The notes: generated by a model not told the origin, from the letters alone. A stretch of 64,000 nt of DNA from Spirochaetota bacterium (GCA_017999915.1 JAGNKX010000001.1:901323-965322), one strand, 5' to 3'; shown: positions 1 to 8,123, numbered from the stretch's first letter. Program-made: numbers and translations.

Positions 1-1
1 G

Positions 2-781
2 GAAACGAAAAAAAACGTATTCAAAAACCCGGACGGCCACGGGGGTAGCCTCACGGCTCTTTATACCTCGGGCGTGATCGGGGAAATGAAAAAAAGGGGT
101 GTCGAGACCATCTCCTATTTCCAGGTGGACAACCCCCTGGTGAGGATAATCGACCCGGTCTTCATCGGCTTTCAGGTCCTCCGGGGGGCCGATGTTTCCA
201 GCAAGGCCGTGAAGAAGGCCTACCCGGAGGAAAAGGTGGGCGTCTTCGTCCGCTTCAGCAACAGCACCATCGGCATCGTGGAATACTCGGACCTTCCCGA
301 GGAGAAGACCCGCAGCACCGATGAACGGGGCGAGTTGCGCTATTCCTCCGGAAGTATCGCCATCCACCTGTTCCGGAGGGAATTCATCGAGCGGCTAACG
401 GCCGGGACCGAGATATCGCTTCCCTTTCACACGGCGCGGAAGAAGATCAGGGCTTTCCAGGGCGGCGCAGCCCGCGAGATCGAGGGATTCAAGTTCGAGA
501 AATTCGTCTTCGACGCCCTTCCCCTGACGGAAAAAAACATCGTTTTTGAAACGCTCCGCGAGGAGGAGTTCGCCCCCGTCAAGAATCCCTCCGGGGTGGA
601 TTCGGTGGAGTCGGCCCAGAAGATGATGGATGACCAGTTCCGGTCATGGCTCGTCAGCAGGGGGGTGAGGGTCCCCGCTTCGGTCAGGGCCATCGAGATC
701 TCCCCCCTGGCCGCGGTGGAGGCCGATGATATCGATCCTGCCATGGCTGTCCCTGATAAAGAAGCGGTTTATCTTTCCTGA
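2..781 (+). CDS. UDP-sugar pyrophosphorylase (UDPGP family), 5'-truncated by the window edge
   Basis: This enzyme would make a UDP-sugar, most likely UDP-N-acetylglucosamine, from UTP and the sugar 1-phosphate in the cytoplasm. The reading frame is open to the first base of the window, so the true start lies outside. The visible part begins with NPDGHGG and continues with SYFQVDNPLV, a DP-FIGF segment, SSK, EKVGV, VEYSDLP and GSIAIHLF. These blocks are typical of eukaryote-type UDP-GlcNAc/GalNAc pyrophosphorylases of the AGX class. An internal GTG at 74 could pass for a start, but the conserved NPDGHGG block lies upstream of it. The gene ends at TGA 779-781, a few bases before the next ORF. 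The family is clear; the exact sugar (GlcNAc, GalNAc or glucose) is not. Confidence 0.85.
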   Translation, partial: ETKKNVFKNPDGHGGSLTALYTSGVIGEMKKRGVETISYFQVDNPLVRIIDPVFIGFQVLRGADVSSKAVKKAYPEEKVGVFVRFSNSTIGIVEYSDLPEEKTRSTDERGELRYSSGSIAIHLFRREFIERLTAGTEISLPFHTARKKIRAFQGGAAREIEGFKFEKFVFDALPLTEKNIVFETLREEEFAPVKNPSGVDSVESAQKMMDDQFRSWLVSRGVRVPASVRAIEISPLAAVEADDIDPAMAVPDKEAVYLS

Positions 782-787
782 CGGGTT

Positions 788-1315
788 ATGAATAAAATGA
801 ATCGAACAAAAAAATACGCCCTTGCCGCCGCGGTTCTGCTCCTCATGGCGGTTCTTCCCGGCCGGCTGGCTTTATCGAAGCCTGCGGAGCGGATCCTGGT
901 GCTGGGCTTCGACAGCACGCTCATCAACAATATCCAGGACCGCCTATTACGGGAGACGATCATGAGGGAACTGCGTAACGCGGGATATCCCATCGTACCG
1001 GTCATGGAAGTCGAATCCATCTTCCACGAGGGCCCTGAGCGGCAGATACGGAAGCTCTCCCGGGAAGAGATAATGGGCCTGTGCAGGGACATGAAGGCAG
1101 GCTACGCCTGCTGCGGATCAATCGTTCCTGAGGGTGGAAAGGCCAGTGATGCCATAAAGGCCGGGAACAGGTATGCCTGCGTCGTGACCCTGTACAATAG
1201 GGAGAAGAATAAATTCGAGGAAATACGCCTATCCATTGGAGGGGAGGACAACCTGTACCGGTTCTATGAAGCCCTGTCTAAGATGATCGCAGCGGAGATC
1301 GGCAAGCGGTTGTAG
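788..1315 (+). CDS. exported protein of unknown function
   Basis: I do not recognise a family for this 175-residue protein. It begins with a basic stretch (MNKMNRTKKY) followed by a hydrophobic segment (ALAAAVLLLMAVLPG) and small residues, which reads as a cleaved signal peptide, so the product is probably periplasmic. The mature part has alternating hydrophobic strands (RILVLGFDST, ACVVTLYN), and two cysteines lie in a YACCGS segment. Its general look is that of small alpha/beta periplasmic proteins. It starts seven bases after the pyrophosphorylase stop and may be co-transcribed with it, but no functional link is evident. ATG 797 is an alternative start. Confidence 0.6.
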   Translation: MNKMNRTKKYALAAAVLLLMAVLPGRLALSKPAERILVLGFDSTLINNIQDRLLRETIMRELRNAGYPIVPVMEVESIFHEGPERQIRKLSREEIMGLCRDMKAGYACCGSIVPEGGKASDAIKAGNRYACVVTLYNREKNKFEEIRLSIGGEDNLYRFYEALSKMIAAEIGKRL

Positions 1316-1330
1316 CGAACAGGGTCTTCT

Positions 1331-1492
1331 TTACGCGTTCAGTATGAACTTGTTCACCAGGAAGTCGGTCTGCTTCGGGTCCAGGTCGAACTTCTGGGCC
1401 GCCTCTTCGATCAGTTTCGACTTGTCTGCTTTCGGGTTCGTCTTAAGCTCGCCGCTTAAAAAGCGGAACGCGTCTTCCATCTGTTTATCCAT
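1331..1492 (-). CDS. small conserved-looking 53-residue protein
   Basis: This short gene reads MDKQMEDAFRFLSG and ends LVNKFILNA before a TAA. An AGGAGAG-like ribosome binding site (GGAGAG) lies about five bases before the ATG at 1492. The sequence is charged and mostly helical, with a KSKLIEEAAQKFDLDP segment that resembles one helical hairpin of a small DNA- or protein-binding domain. It lies 50 bases upstream of, and on the same strand as, no clear partner; the radical SAM gene at 1543-2415 is transcribed toward it and could be its operon leader. No function can be assigned. The good binding site and the codon usage make it more likely real than chance. Confidence 0.6.
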   Translation of the reverse strand: MDKQMEDAFRFLSGELKTNPKADKSKLIEEAAQKFDLDPKQTDFLVNKFILNA

Positions 1493-1542
1493 GGCGTCTC
1501 TCCATCGTATCGTGAAATGCGGGGGCGCGGCGTGCCGCGCCC

Positions 1543-2415
1543 TTACAATGCCCTCATATGCTCGGGCTTGAGGAGCTTTTCGTCCCTCTTCTTCAGCACC
1601 TGGTCGAGGAGCTCCAGGATCTCCTTTTTCTGGTCAGGCAGGACCGCGCGCAGGGGGAGGTAATTGGAGGCGTGGTTCGACGTGAACAGGCACTGGCTCT
1701 TCACGTCCATGTTCTCCACGATTACCTTCAGCTCCTCCAGAAGACCGAACTTGTCCGGGAGCCGGAACGTGCCGGCCCGGTGGGCCTTGTAGAGTTCCGT
1801 GTTGGGGAGGATCATCACCGTGAGGGCGGAGGCGAAATCCGGCGACATCTCGCCCAGGAGCTTCCCCGTGTCGCGGGCGTGTTCCATGGACATTTCGGTG
1901 CCGCCGATGCCCAGGAGAACGGTCTGGGATAGGAGGATGCCCGATTCCTTGATCCTGGCGGCCGCCTCCTTCATGTTGACCGGGAAGGCCCCCTTCTTGA
2001 TCTTCCGCAAAACTTCTTTATTGCCCGATTCGATCCCCTGGTACGCTATGCCGATGCCGGCCTCCCTGAGCTCCTTCAGTTCGGCCGGGGTTTTTTTAAG
2101 AATGGCCTTGGTATTGGCGTACACGCCGAAGCGCTCCACCCGGGGGTTCTTTTTCTTTATATAATTGATGATCTCCAGGAGCGTGGCCGTGGGCAGGATA
2201 AGGACATCGCCGTCAGCGAGAAAGACGCGGTCGAACTGGTACCGCGACGCTTCCTCGATGTCGCGCTTGATGGTGTCCATGTCCTTGAGGCGGAACTTCT
2301 CGCCCTTGTAGGCGCCGCAGAAGGTGCACATGTTGTGGGAGCACCCCACGGTCACCTGGATGATCATGCTGTAGGCCTCGCTGGGAGGCCGAATGACGTG
2401 TCCTACGTAGTCCAT
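1543..2415 (-). CDS. radical SAM protein with a C-x4-C-x2-C cluster motif
   Basis: This is a 290-residue radical SAM enzyme whose reaction is unknown. Near the N terminus are VIRPPSEA and then GCSHNMCTFCGAYK. In these, Cys25, Cys30 and Cys33 are the likely ligands of the 4Fe-4S cluster that cleaves S-adenosylmethionine. The spacing is C-x4-C-x2-C rather than the usual C-x3-C-x2-C. Downstream blocks include FLADGD, GIESGN and a glycine-rich GIGGTE, as in the Elp3/HemN-like part of the superfamily. There is no B12-binding domain. A homologous protein with the same IRPPSEA and cysteine pattern is encoded at 6466-7608. The start is ATG 2415. The gene probably forms a short unit with the small gene 1331-1492 downstream. 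Confidence 0.82.
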   Translation of the reverse strand: MDYVGHVIRPPSEAYSMIIQVTVGCSHNMCTFCGAYKGEKFRLKDMDTIKRDIEEASRYQFDRVFLADGDVLILPTATLLEIINYIKKKNPRVERFGVYANTKAILKKTPAELKELREAGIGIAYQGIESGNKEVLRKIKKGAFPVNMKEAAARIKESGILLSQTVLLGIGGTEMSMEHARDTGKLLGEMSPDFASALTVMILPNTELYKAHRAGTFRLPDKFGLLEELKVIVENMDVKSQCLFTSNHASNYLPLRAVLPDQKKEILELLDQVLKKRDEKLLKPEHMRAL

Positions 2416-2441
2416 TGCAATAACCTTGCTGTATCGTATAA

Positions 2442-2528
2442 TCCCTCCCCCTCGATGGGGGAGGCTGGGTGGGGGTGGTCAAGATTATGTTCACCCTCCC
2501 CCTGCCCCTCCCATCAAGGGAGGGGGAA
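2442..2528. repeat. palindromic GC-rich interspersed repeat
   Basis: Two imperfect inverted arms of about 35 bases, roughly 2442-2477 and 2492-2528, flank a 14-base AT-rich spacer. Each arm has a CCCCCTC-GATGGG-GAGG core. The sequence is non-coding and fills most of the gap between the radical SAM gene and queE. From general knowledge, repeats of this CCCTCCCCCT/GATGGGG type are scattered through many bacterial genomes as extragenic palindromes or MITE-like units. Only one copy is present in this window. Confidence 0.6.
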
Positions 2529-2603
2529 AATATTTCATATGAAATCTTAATCCCGCTCCGGTTACACCTTCCCGGGAGGGTGTATTTTTAGCAATAATAA
2601 TTT

Positions 2604-3248
2604 CTATTTACCCGGCGCGTCCGGGCCCCAGAGAATCTTGTGGATCTGAAGGTTGAGCCGTACCGGAAGACGTTCTTTTACGATCAGGTCCGCCAGGACT
2701 GCGGCGGACATGGCGCCGGCGGCGGGAGAAAAGTTGATGACGATGCCCTTTTTCGCGAGATATTTTCCTGTGAAATCCTTTGAGAATTCGTAATCCGCCA
2801 TGTCGGATATGACGAATTTTATCTCATCCCTGTCGTTGAGATATTTAAGGTTCCTCATTTCAAAGGAGTCGGCTTCGCCGCTGGAGGGCGTTTTAACATC
2901 GACGATTTTTCGCACCTTTTCAGGGACGTCTTTCAGAAGGATGCTCCCGTTCGTTTCCATCTGGCATTTCCATCCCCGGTCCAGTATCCGCTTTAACAGG
3001 ACCAGGGTGCTGGTCTGGAGCATCGGCTCGCCCCCGGTGACGGTCACGTGGTCGGCGGAAGGATATTTTTCTATTCCCAGGATAATGGCGTCCATCTCCA
3101 TGGCAGTGCCGATGTCCCGGGCGTACCGGGTATCGCAGTAGGCGCAGTCCAGATTGCATCCGGCGAGGCGCACGAAAACCGAGGAAAATCCCGCGGTCGT
3201 GGTTTCGCCCTGGATGGAGTAGAAAATTTCATTCACAATGAGGCTCAT
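2604..3248 (-). CDS. queE: 7-carboxy-7-deazaguanine synthase
   Basis: QueE is the radical SAM enzyme that rearranges 6-carboxytetrahydropterin to 7-carboxy-7-deazaguanine, a step in the route to queuosine in tRNA. The protein is 214 residues, normal for the family. It starts with the family signature VNEIFYSIQGE, then RLAGCNLDCAYCDT with Cys31, Cys35 and Cys38 as the C-x3-C-x2-C cluster ligands. VTGGEP follows as the S-adenosylmethionine-binding GGE motif. Later blocks such as METNGS and VDVKTPSSGE fit substrate and magnesium binding. Start ATG is at 3248 and stop TAG at 2604. The other pathway genes (queC, queD, folE) are not in this window. Confidence 0.93.
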   Translation of the reverse strand: MSLIVNEIFYSIQGETTTAGFSSVFVRLAGCNLDCAYCDTRYARDIGTAMEMDAIILGIEKYPSADHVTVTGGEPMLQTSTLVLLKRILDRGWKCQMETNGSILLKDVPEKVRKIVDVKTPSSGEADSFEMRNLKYLNDRDEIKFVISDMADYEFSKDFTGKYLAKKGIVINFSPAAGAMSAAVLADLIVKERLPVRLNLQIHKILWGPDAPGK

Positions 3249-3318
3249 GGATCAATTCTATCATATGAGAGGAATAAGTCAATGGTCATTTTTCAAATGT
3301 GGAAGGAGGGACCCGGCG

Positions 3319-3371
3319 ACCCCGCCCATCCTCCCGCGGTTCTGCCCGGGACAGGCGGGGTTCTCTTTTTA
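3319..3371. terminator. candidate hairpin between two minus-strand genes
   Basis: An 8-base inverted repeat, ACCCCGCC at 3319-3326 and GGCGGGGT at 3354-3361, is followed on the plus strand by TCTCTTTTTA. The shape suits intrinsic termination of plus-strand transcription, but both neighbouring genes are on the minus strand. On the minus strand the hairpin lies right after the stop of 3369-3893 and lacks a U-run. Its role is uncertain. Confidence 0.3.
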
Positions 3372-3893
3372 TTCGCGGAACGTAGCCGCAGCCTCGGCTA
3401 TAATGCGCTCGGCAGCGTCCGCCTTCATGTCCGCCTGCCACTGGAAACCGAGGGCCACGGAGGATCCGTTTTTCAGGGGCACCAGATAGACCTCGGCGGT
3501 CACGGGCCGGGGTATCTTTTTGGCGAATCGCTCGCCCCTGGCGGCCCTGGGCCCGAATTTTTTCTTGATCGCGGTCCCCGCGACGACTGAGCCCATGAAG
3601 GTCGAGCGTGTGTATTCGATCAGGTCAATCTTGGCTTTATCCAGCTCTTTTTTCTGTTCCCTGTCGTAGAGCACCGCCATGATGCTCATGCCCTCCTTGC
3701 CGGGAGAGCTGTTTTTCGGATAAACCAGAAGAAGGGCGTTGAGACCGGCCTTTTGTGGCGCCGAGAATTCGACGCCGGTTGTAAAGCCGATGCCGTGTAC
3801 CGTCACCGGGTATTTCGGCTCCGCTGGAGCGACGGCAGAAAGAGCGATGAGAATCGCCGCAACGCTCATGATAAAAAAGGCTGTTTGTTTCAT
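3369..3893 (-). CDS. exported protein of unknown function
   Basis: This 174-residue protein begins MKQTAFFIMSVAAILIALSA followed by VAPAEPK, a good signal peptide with an Ala-rich cleavage site, so the product is probably periplasmic. The remainder contains VHGIGFTTGVEF, a YPKNSSPGKEGMSIM segment and ALGFQWQADM, and suggests a small beta-rich domain. I do not recognise a named family. No lipobox cysteine is present. It lies alone between queE downstream and a 205-base gap upstream, so context gives no hint. Confidence 0.6.
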   Translation of the reverse strand: MKQTAFFIMSVAAILIALSAVAPAEPKYPVTVHGIGFTTGVEFSAPQKAGLNALLLVYPKNSSPGKEGMSIMAVLYDREQKKELDKAKIDLIEYTRSTFMGSVVAGTAIKKKFGPRAARGERFAKKIPRPVTAEVYLVPLKNGSSVALGFQWQADMKADAAERIIAEAAATFRE

Positions 3894-4062
3894 GGAAAAC
3901 CCTCTCGTTGTTTTGTTGTATGCCTGAGGCCGGCTGACGCGGTATTCAGCGTCACGGACTCAGTAATGGTAGTACAGTAGTCCTGGCCGCTGAACTACGT
4001 TCAGTTTACGGTATCATATGAAAAACGGCCAAGAAATTTCAATACTATTATTATACTGACAG

Positions 4063-4081
4063 TTTGCTGTTTTTCAGCAAA
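4063..4081. other. short perfect hairpin
   Basis: TTTGCTG and CAGCAAA pair across a five-T loop, 18 bases beyond the stop of the ADP-ribosylglycohydrolase gene. It may stabilise or end that minus-strand transcript, but no U-run follows on that strand. The rest of the 3894-4098 gap shows nothing clear. Confidence 0.3.
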
Positions 4082-4098
4082 TTGCCAGTTGCGTAACT

Positions 4099-4896
4099 TT
4101 ATAATCGACTATATTCGCCCCCGCCGCCTTCCATGTACGCTTTACGGAAGCGATTGACAATGCCCAGGAGCCGTTCGTCAAGAACCGAAAGGGCCCTTTC
4201 CTGAACAGGGAGAGGTATTTCCCGGTAAAAAGCCTCGGCGATGGCGCCGGCGATACAGGCAATGGTATCGCTGTCGCCGCCCAGGGATATGGCGTTCCTG
4301 ACGGCATCCACGAAGTCGCTCGATTCCAGGAATGCGATGATCGCCTCCGGCACCGAGCCCTGACAGCTCACGTCGAACCGGTAGCCGGGCCGGATGGCGT
4401 CAAGGGTCCTGGCCATATCGTACCCGAACATATCTCCCGCGCAGGAGCGGATATCGCTTTTGGACGCGCCCTGCCGCGCCATGAAAATAGCCGCTGCAAC
4501 AGCCTGGGCGCCCCTGATCCCCTCCGGATGATTGTGCGTCACTTCGGCGCTCCTTTTGGCTTCATCCAGCGTCTCTTCAAGGGTGCCTGATGTGTAACCG
4601 ACGGGGCTCACCCTCATGGCCGAGCCGTTGCCGTGGCTCCGGTACGGACCAGCGGAGTCCGACCGGGCCCACTGCCTGAACCCTCCCCCGAACCCGGCGT
4701 CGGGATACAAACGGTAGTATTCCCTTAGCTTCGTCTCATAGGGAACGCCGTCGAGTATGGCGTGGGCCACCGCAACGGTGAGCACGGTATCGTCTGTAAA
4801 GCGGCACCGTGGCCCGAACAGCGGGAAGTCCTTGGTCTTGATGTTGTGCCTTTCGTATATGGAGCCAATGATGTCGCCGATTATCGCGCCTATCAT
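4099..4896 (-). CDS. ADP-ribosylglycohydrolase family protein
   Basis: Members of this family (DraG/ARH) remove ADP-ribose from modified proteins or other acceptors with two metal ions, in the cytoplasm. The 265-residue protein starts MIGAIIGDIIGSIYE, exactly where the family begins. It carries FTDDTV at 33-38 (metal ligands Thr34, Asp35, Asp36), SHGNGSAMR near 88-95, and GGDSDT at 206-211, whose Asp208, Asp210 and Thr211 complete the metal site. The frame is open upstream to 5118, but that extension is low-complexity and not family-like. ATG 4896 has an AAGGA about ten bases before it. No cognate ADP-ribosyltransferase is seen nearby. The substrate is unknown. Confidence 0.85.
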   Translation of the reverse strand: MIGAIIGDIIGSIYERHNIKTKDFPLFGPRCRFTDDTVLTVAVAHAILDGVPYETKLREYYRLYPDAGFGGGFRQWARSDSAGPYRSHGNGSAMRVSPVGYTSGTLEETLDEAKRSAEVTHNHPEGIRGAQAVAAAIFMARQGASKSDIRSCAGDMFGYDMARTLDAIRPGYRFDVSCQGSVPEAIIAFLESSDFVDAVRNAISLGGDSDTIACIAGAIAEAFYREIPLPVQERALSVLDERLLGIVNRFRKAYMEGGGGEYSRL

Positions 4897-5159
4897 AATG
4901 GATTTTTCCTTGGTTTTACTTGTGCAGAGTCTCTTTATGTATCTGAACTGTTTTGTGCCATGAAACAGGTTATTATTCAGGGACATGCTTCCTGTTAACG
5001 GCCGGTAGTCAGGGCATTGTACCCTGCCTATGGTTACAGTCAAGGAGAACAACGGAAATAGTTGAATGATAAAAATATTTACATTATTTTCAATTATCAA
5101 TATCTTGACAAAGGTCAATTGATGATGCTGTTGTATTTCGATAATCCGGATTGATAGGT

Positions 5160-5405
5160 ATGGCTGGCAGGATCACGCTAAAAGTGAAATGCTATTCAGG
5201 CGCCAGGGCCAATGAGAGGCCGGTCAGCTTCCTCCTGGGGGAAAAGCTTTATGGCGTATCGGACATTGTTGACCGGTGGTACGGCCCGGACTACCTCTAT
5301 TTCAAGGTCCGCGCCGATGACGGCAATATTTATATCTTGCGGTGCGATGAAAGTCTGGACCAATGGGAGCTGGAAATGTTCCAAAAATCAGGGGAATCCC
5401 GATGA
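5160..5405 (+). CDS. small conserved hypothetical protein
   Basis: This 81-residue protein has a compact basic beta-rich pattern: KVKCYSG, ERPVSF, DRWYGPDYLYFKVRADDGN and YILRCDE. I recall similar small cytoplasmic proteins with the RWYGPD-FKVRADDG pattern in delta-proteobacteria and spirochaetes, but no function is known to me. ATG 5160 is preferred over the in-frame TTG at 5151. The stop overlaps the next gene's start in an ATGA arrangement at 5402-5405, so the two are translationally coupled. A TTGACA at 5105-5110 might be a -35 box, but no convincing -10 follows at normal spacing. Confidence 0.65.
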   Translation: MAGRITLKVKCYSGARANERPVSFLLGEKLYGVSDIVDRWYGPDYLYFKVRADDGNIYILRCDESLDQWELEMFQKSGESR

Positions 5406-6460
5406 CTATTATAAAAACTATCATAAAGGAGATATGGGACCATCTCCCGGTCTGGTTCATCTTCTATATTACAGCCTATACCGTATTCGGTTATAGCGCA
5501 TTGCTGAAAGGGCCAAGGCCTGACTATGCCCTCACCTTTGTCTTTCCCTACGGGTGGTTCATCTTTTATTATTTCGCGCGGTTCAATGCCGATGGCGGTC
5601 TTGACGCTCAGGGGATTATGCGCAGGTACCTGGCCGTTGCCGCCATCACCGCTGTCGTTCTCGCAGCGGTGGCTGCCGTCGCCAGGCCGGTAAGGTTAGG
5701 CCCTGACTGGCCCTCGCATGTTGACGCGTCCCTCTGGTACTATGAAACAGCGAATGTCCTCTGGACCCTGCTCATCGCCCTCCATTGCCTCGTCTTCCGG
5801 GGATGGAAAAAATTACTTCTCTTCTTCGGCGTCGCCTTTGTCTACGGCATGGTCCTGGAAAGCTCCGGGGTGACCATGGGCTTTTTCTTCGAGGACCATT
5901 ATCACCTGTACGTGCCGGGTTTCAGCGCCCCGGTAGCCACCATGTTCGGATGGAGCATGGTCTTTTATCCCTGCGTCTTTCTTCTCGACGGCCTCCGCAA
6001 AGGGATCCCCGCAATCGGAAGCAGGTCGTTCCCGTGGCAGGGTCTCCTTGTGGCCCTGATAGCGGTGTCCCTCGACGCCCTCATCGATCCCTTTGCCACT
6101 GATTTCGGGTTATGGACATGGAACGGGGACTACAACAGGGGAAACAGCCTCTACTGGTTCGGGGTTCCCCTGGTGAATTTCGTGTCATGGTTCACCGCCG
6201 TGTTCTCCTTCGGGGTCGCCTATTATTTCTTTGAACTGAAAAAAGCGGGATGGGACCAGATCAAAAGAACCGCAGCCATGGCATGCTCCCTTCCCCTGGT
6301 CCTGGCCGTGGCCGGCGTCATCGAATTTACCGCCCTGGGGCTCGTTGAAGGATTTAACGGACCAAGCTGGTCCATTCTCAGGAAGTATATCAGCGACGGC
6401 ATGCCCCTCACCAGGGAGCCGAAGAAAGGGAAGATCGGTGAAAACCATGATGGAAGGTGA
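5402..6460 (+). CDS. multi-spanning membrane protein of the carotenoid biosynthesis (CruF/DUF422) type
   Basis: The 352-residue protein has about eight hydrophobic segments. The C-terminal half carries the pattern I associate with the carotenoid biosynthesis DUF422 (CruF) family: EDHYHLY near 170, MFGWSMVFYP, SLDALIDPFA, GLWTWNGDYN and YWFGVPLVNFVSWF. CruF proteins hydrate the psi end of carotenoids. No other carotenoid gene lies here, so an actual role in pigment synthesis is unproven. ATG 5402 is chosen because it overlaps the upstream stop and has an AGGGGAA before it; an earlier in-frame ATG at 5363 lies within the upstream gene. It is followed by a radical SAM gene with almost no gap. 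Confidence 0.65.
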   Translation: MTIIKTIIKEIWDHLPVWFIFYITAYTVFGYSALLKGPRPDYALTFVFPYGWFIFYYFARFNADGGLDAQGIMRRYLAVAAITAVVLAAVAAVARPVRLGPDWPSHVDASLWYYETANVLWTLLIALHCLVFRGWKKLLLFFGVAFVYGMVLESSGVTMGFFFEDHYHLYVPGFSAPVATMFGWSMVFYPCVFLLDGLRKGIPAIGSRSFPWQGLLVALIAVSLDALIDPFATDFGLWTWNGDYNRGNSLYWFGVPLVNFVSWFTAVFSFGVAYYFFELKKAGWDQIKRTAAMACSLPLVLAVAGVIEFTALGLVEGFNGPSWSILRKYISDGMPLTREPKKGKIGENHDGR

Positions 6461-6465
6461 ATCCC

Positions 6466-7608
6466 ATGACATGTTTTGAACTGGGCCCCATCAGGCCCCC
6501 CAGCGAGGCCCAGAGCATCCTGCTCCGGCTGACCCGCAATTGCCACTGGAACAAGTGCGCCTTCTGCCCCGTGTATAAAAACAGGCAATTCTCCATGAGG
6601 AAAACCGACGAGGTGAAGCGCGACATCGATGTGATGGCGGCCATAGCCGGCGCGATCTACCGGGAGCTGAACCGGCTCTACCCGGACCGCAGGGACAACA
6701 CCGCCGTGGTCCATGTCATCGACACCGTCGATTTCGGGGACGACATCGACCAGGGATGCGCGCGCCAGGTAGCCTTCTGGATGTTCCACGGCATGAAGAG
6801 CCTTTTCCTGCAGGACGCCGACGCCCTGGTATTCCGGACCCCGGACCTCCTGGAGATACTGAATTACATAAGAGAAAAGTTTCCCACCATAGAGCGTATC
6901 ACCACCTATTCACGGGCCCAGACCATCAGCCGGAAAACACCGGAGGAGCTCCAATCCCTCCGCCGGGCCGGGCTAAACCGCATCCATATCGGCATGGAAA
7001 CCGGATCGGACGCCGTCCTTTCCATGGTGAACAAGGGCGTGACTCAGGAGGAGCAGATACGGGCGGGGCAAAACGTGGTGGCCGCCGGGTTCGAGCTTTC
7101 CGAGTATTTCATGCCGGGCCTGGGCGGCGCTGAGCATTCCGAGGAGAACGCCGTTGAATCCGCCAGGGTCCTGAGCGCGGTCAATCCCACGTTCATCCGT
7201 ATCCGCAGCACCATCCCGGTGCCCGGGACGCCCCTCCATGACATGATGACCGCGGGATCGTGGACGCCCCTCACGGAGGAGGAAAAGGTCAGGGAGATCA
7301 GGCTTTTCATCGAGCGCCTGGAGGGTATCACAAGCACCGTGCAGAGCGACCACATCATGAACCTCCTGGAGGATGTGGAAGGCGCCCTGCCCGGCGACAA
7401 GGCCGCCATGACGGGTGTCATAGACCGCTTCCTCGCCATGGCCCCCGACGACAGGGAATCCTTCATCGTGGGCCGGAGGATCGGCCGGTATCGATATCTT
7501 TCGGATTATGTCCGATTGCCCGATGTGGAGAACATCAAGGCCGAGATCCTGCGCCAGTTCGGTTCCATCGACAGGGGCATGCTGGAGATCCTGACGAATT
7601 TTATTTAA
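6466..7608 (+). CDS. radical SAM protein, paralogue of the one at 1543-2415
   Basis: This radical SAM enzyme has 380 residues and an unknown substrate. It opens with GPIRPPSEAQS and TRNCHWNKCAFCPVYK, with Cys26, Cys31 and Cys34 giving the same C-x4-C-x2-C spacing as its paralogue in this window. FLQDAD, GMETGS and GLGGAEHS are conserved core blocks shared with that protein. It carries about 90 extra residues at the C terminus, mostly helical. ATG 6466 is favoured because GGAAGGTG ends six bases before it; a GTG at 6457 overlapping the upstream stop is also possible. It probably forms an operon with the carotenoid-type membrane protein and the small gene before it. Confidence 0.82.
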   Translation: MTCFELGPIRPPSEAQSILLRLTRNCHWNKCAFCPVYKNRQFSMRKTDEVKRDIDVMAAIAGAIYRELNRLYPDRRDNTAVVHVIDTVDFGDDIDQGCARQVAFWMFHGMKSLFLQDADALVFRTPDLLEILNYIREKFPTIERITTYSRAQTISRKTPEELQSLRRAGLNRIHIGMETGSDAVLSMVNKGVTQEEQIRAGQNVVAAGFELSEYFMPGLGGAEHSEENAVESARVLSAVNPTFIRIRSTIPVPGTPLHDMMTAGSWTPLTEEEKVREIRLFIERLEGITSTVQSDHIMNLLEDVEGALPGDKAAMTGVIDRFLAMAPDDRESFIVGRRIGRYRYLSDYVRLPDVENIKAEILRQFGSIDRGMLEILTNFI

Positions 7609-7781
7609 TTGAGAGCTGACATCTTCCCCGTGATGATACGCGCTGAGCCATGGCGGTTGAAATTAATTCCCGTGAACAGTATTTGCTCTTGACATATTGT
7701 CCAGCTTTTGTTCTTTATTTTTTAATATGATCGGCTCAGTCGAGCGGAGACACTCTGGTTTCAGATCTGCCTGGGACTCTT

Positions 7782-8123
7782 ATGAAGATAAAAAGCACCA
7801 TTGATGATTCTATAGCGATCCTGGAAATTGAAGGATCTCTTTCGTCGGACATGAAGGTTGAATTCGACGCCGAGATAAACCGCTATCTGGCCAAGTCGAT
7901 CCATGTCATCCTCGATCTCTCAAAGGTCGCCTTTGTCGACAGCTCCACTCTCGGTTCGATCATCAAGTATTACTCGATGTTCAAAAAGAACGGCAGGCAC
8001 CTGCTTCTCTCCGGAATCAACCAGAAAATTTACGACGTGTTCAGACTGACCGGGATCACCAAGCAGATTAACATATTCGAGTCCACCGGGAACGCGGTGG
8101 ATTACATACGTGAAAACGGCTGA
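7782..8123 (+). CDS. STAS-domain anti-sigma factor antagonist
   Basis: A 113-residue single-domain STAS protein of the SpoIIAA/RsbV type. Such proteins bind and sequester an anti-sigma kinase when unphosphorylated. The core LDLSKVAFVDSSTLGSI places Asp53, Ser54 and Ser55 at the usual phosphorylation loop. Length and start (MKIKSTIDDS) match the family. A SpoIIE-type phosphatase that could act on such a protein is encoded at 58038-60179, but no kinase of the RsbW type is in the window, so pairing them is inference. A TTGACA at 7689-7694 in the preceding 170-base gap could be part of its promoter, though the -10 is poor. pth follows 26 bases downstream. Confidence 0.85.
   Translation: MKIKSTIDDSIAILEIEGSLSSDMKVEFDAEINRYLAKSIHVILDLSKVAFVDSSTLGSIIKYYSMFKKNGRHLLLSGINQKIYDVFRLTGITKQINIFESTGNAVDYIRENG

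Noticed and set aside
2213..2550. Short frames over the 2.44 kb repeat
   Set aside because: They run through the palindromic repeat and the radical SAM gene in other frames, with no protein-like pattern.
7689..7730. Consensus-looking promoter upstream of the STAS gene
   Set aside because: TTGACA is perfect, but no good -10 occurs at 16-18 bases; TAATAT is 28 bases away. It is noted only as possible.
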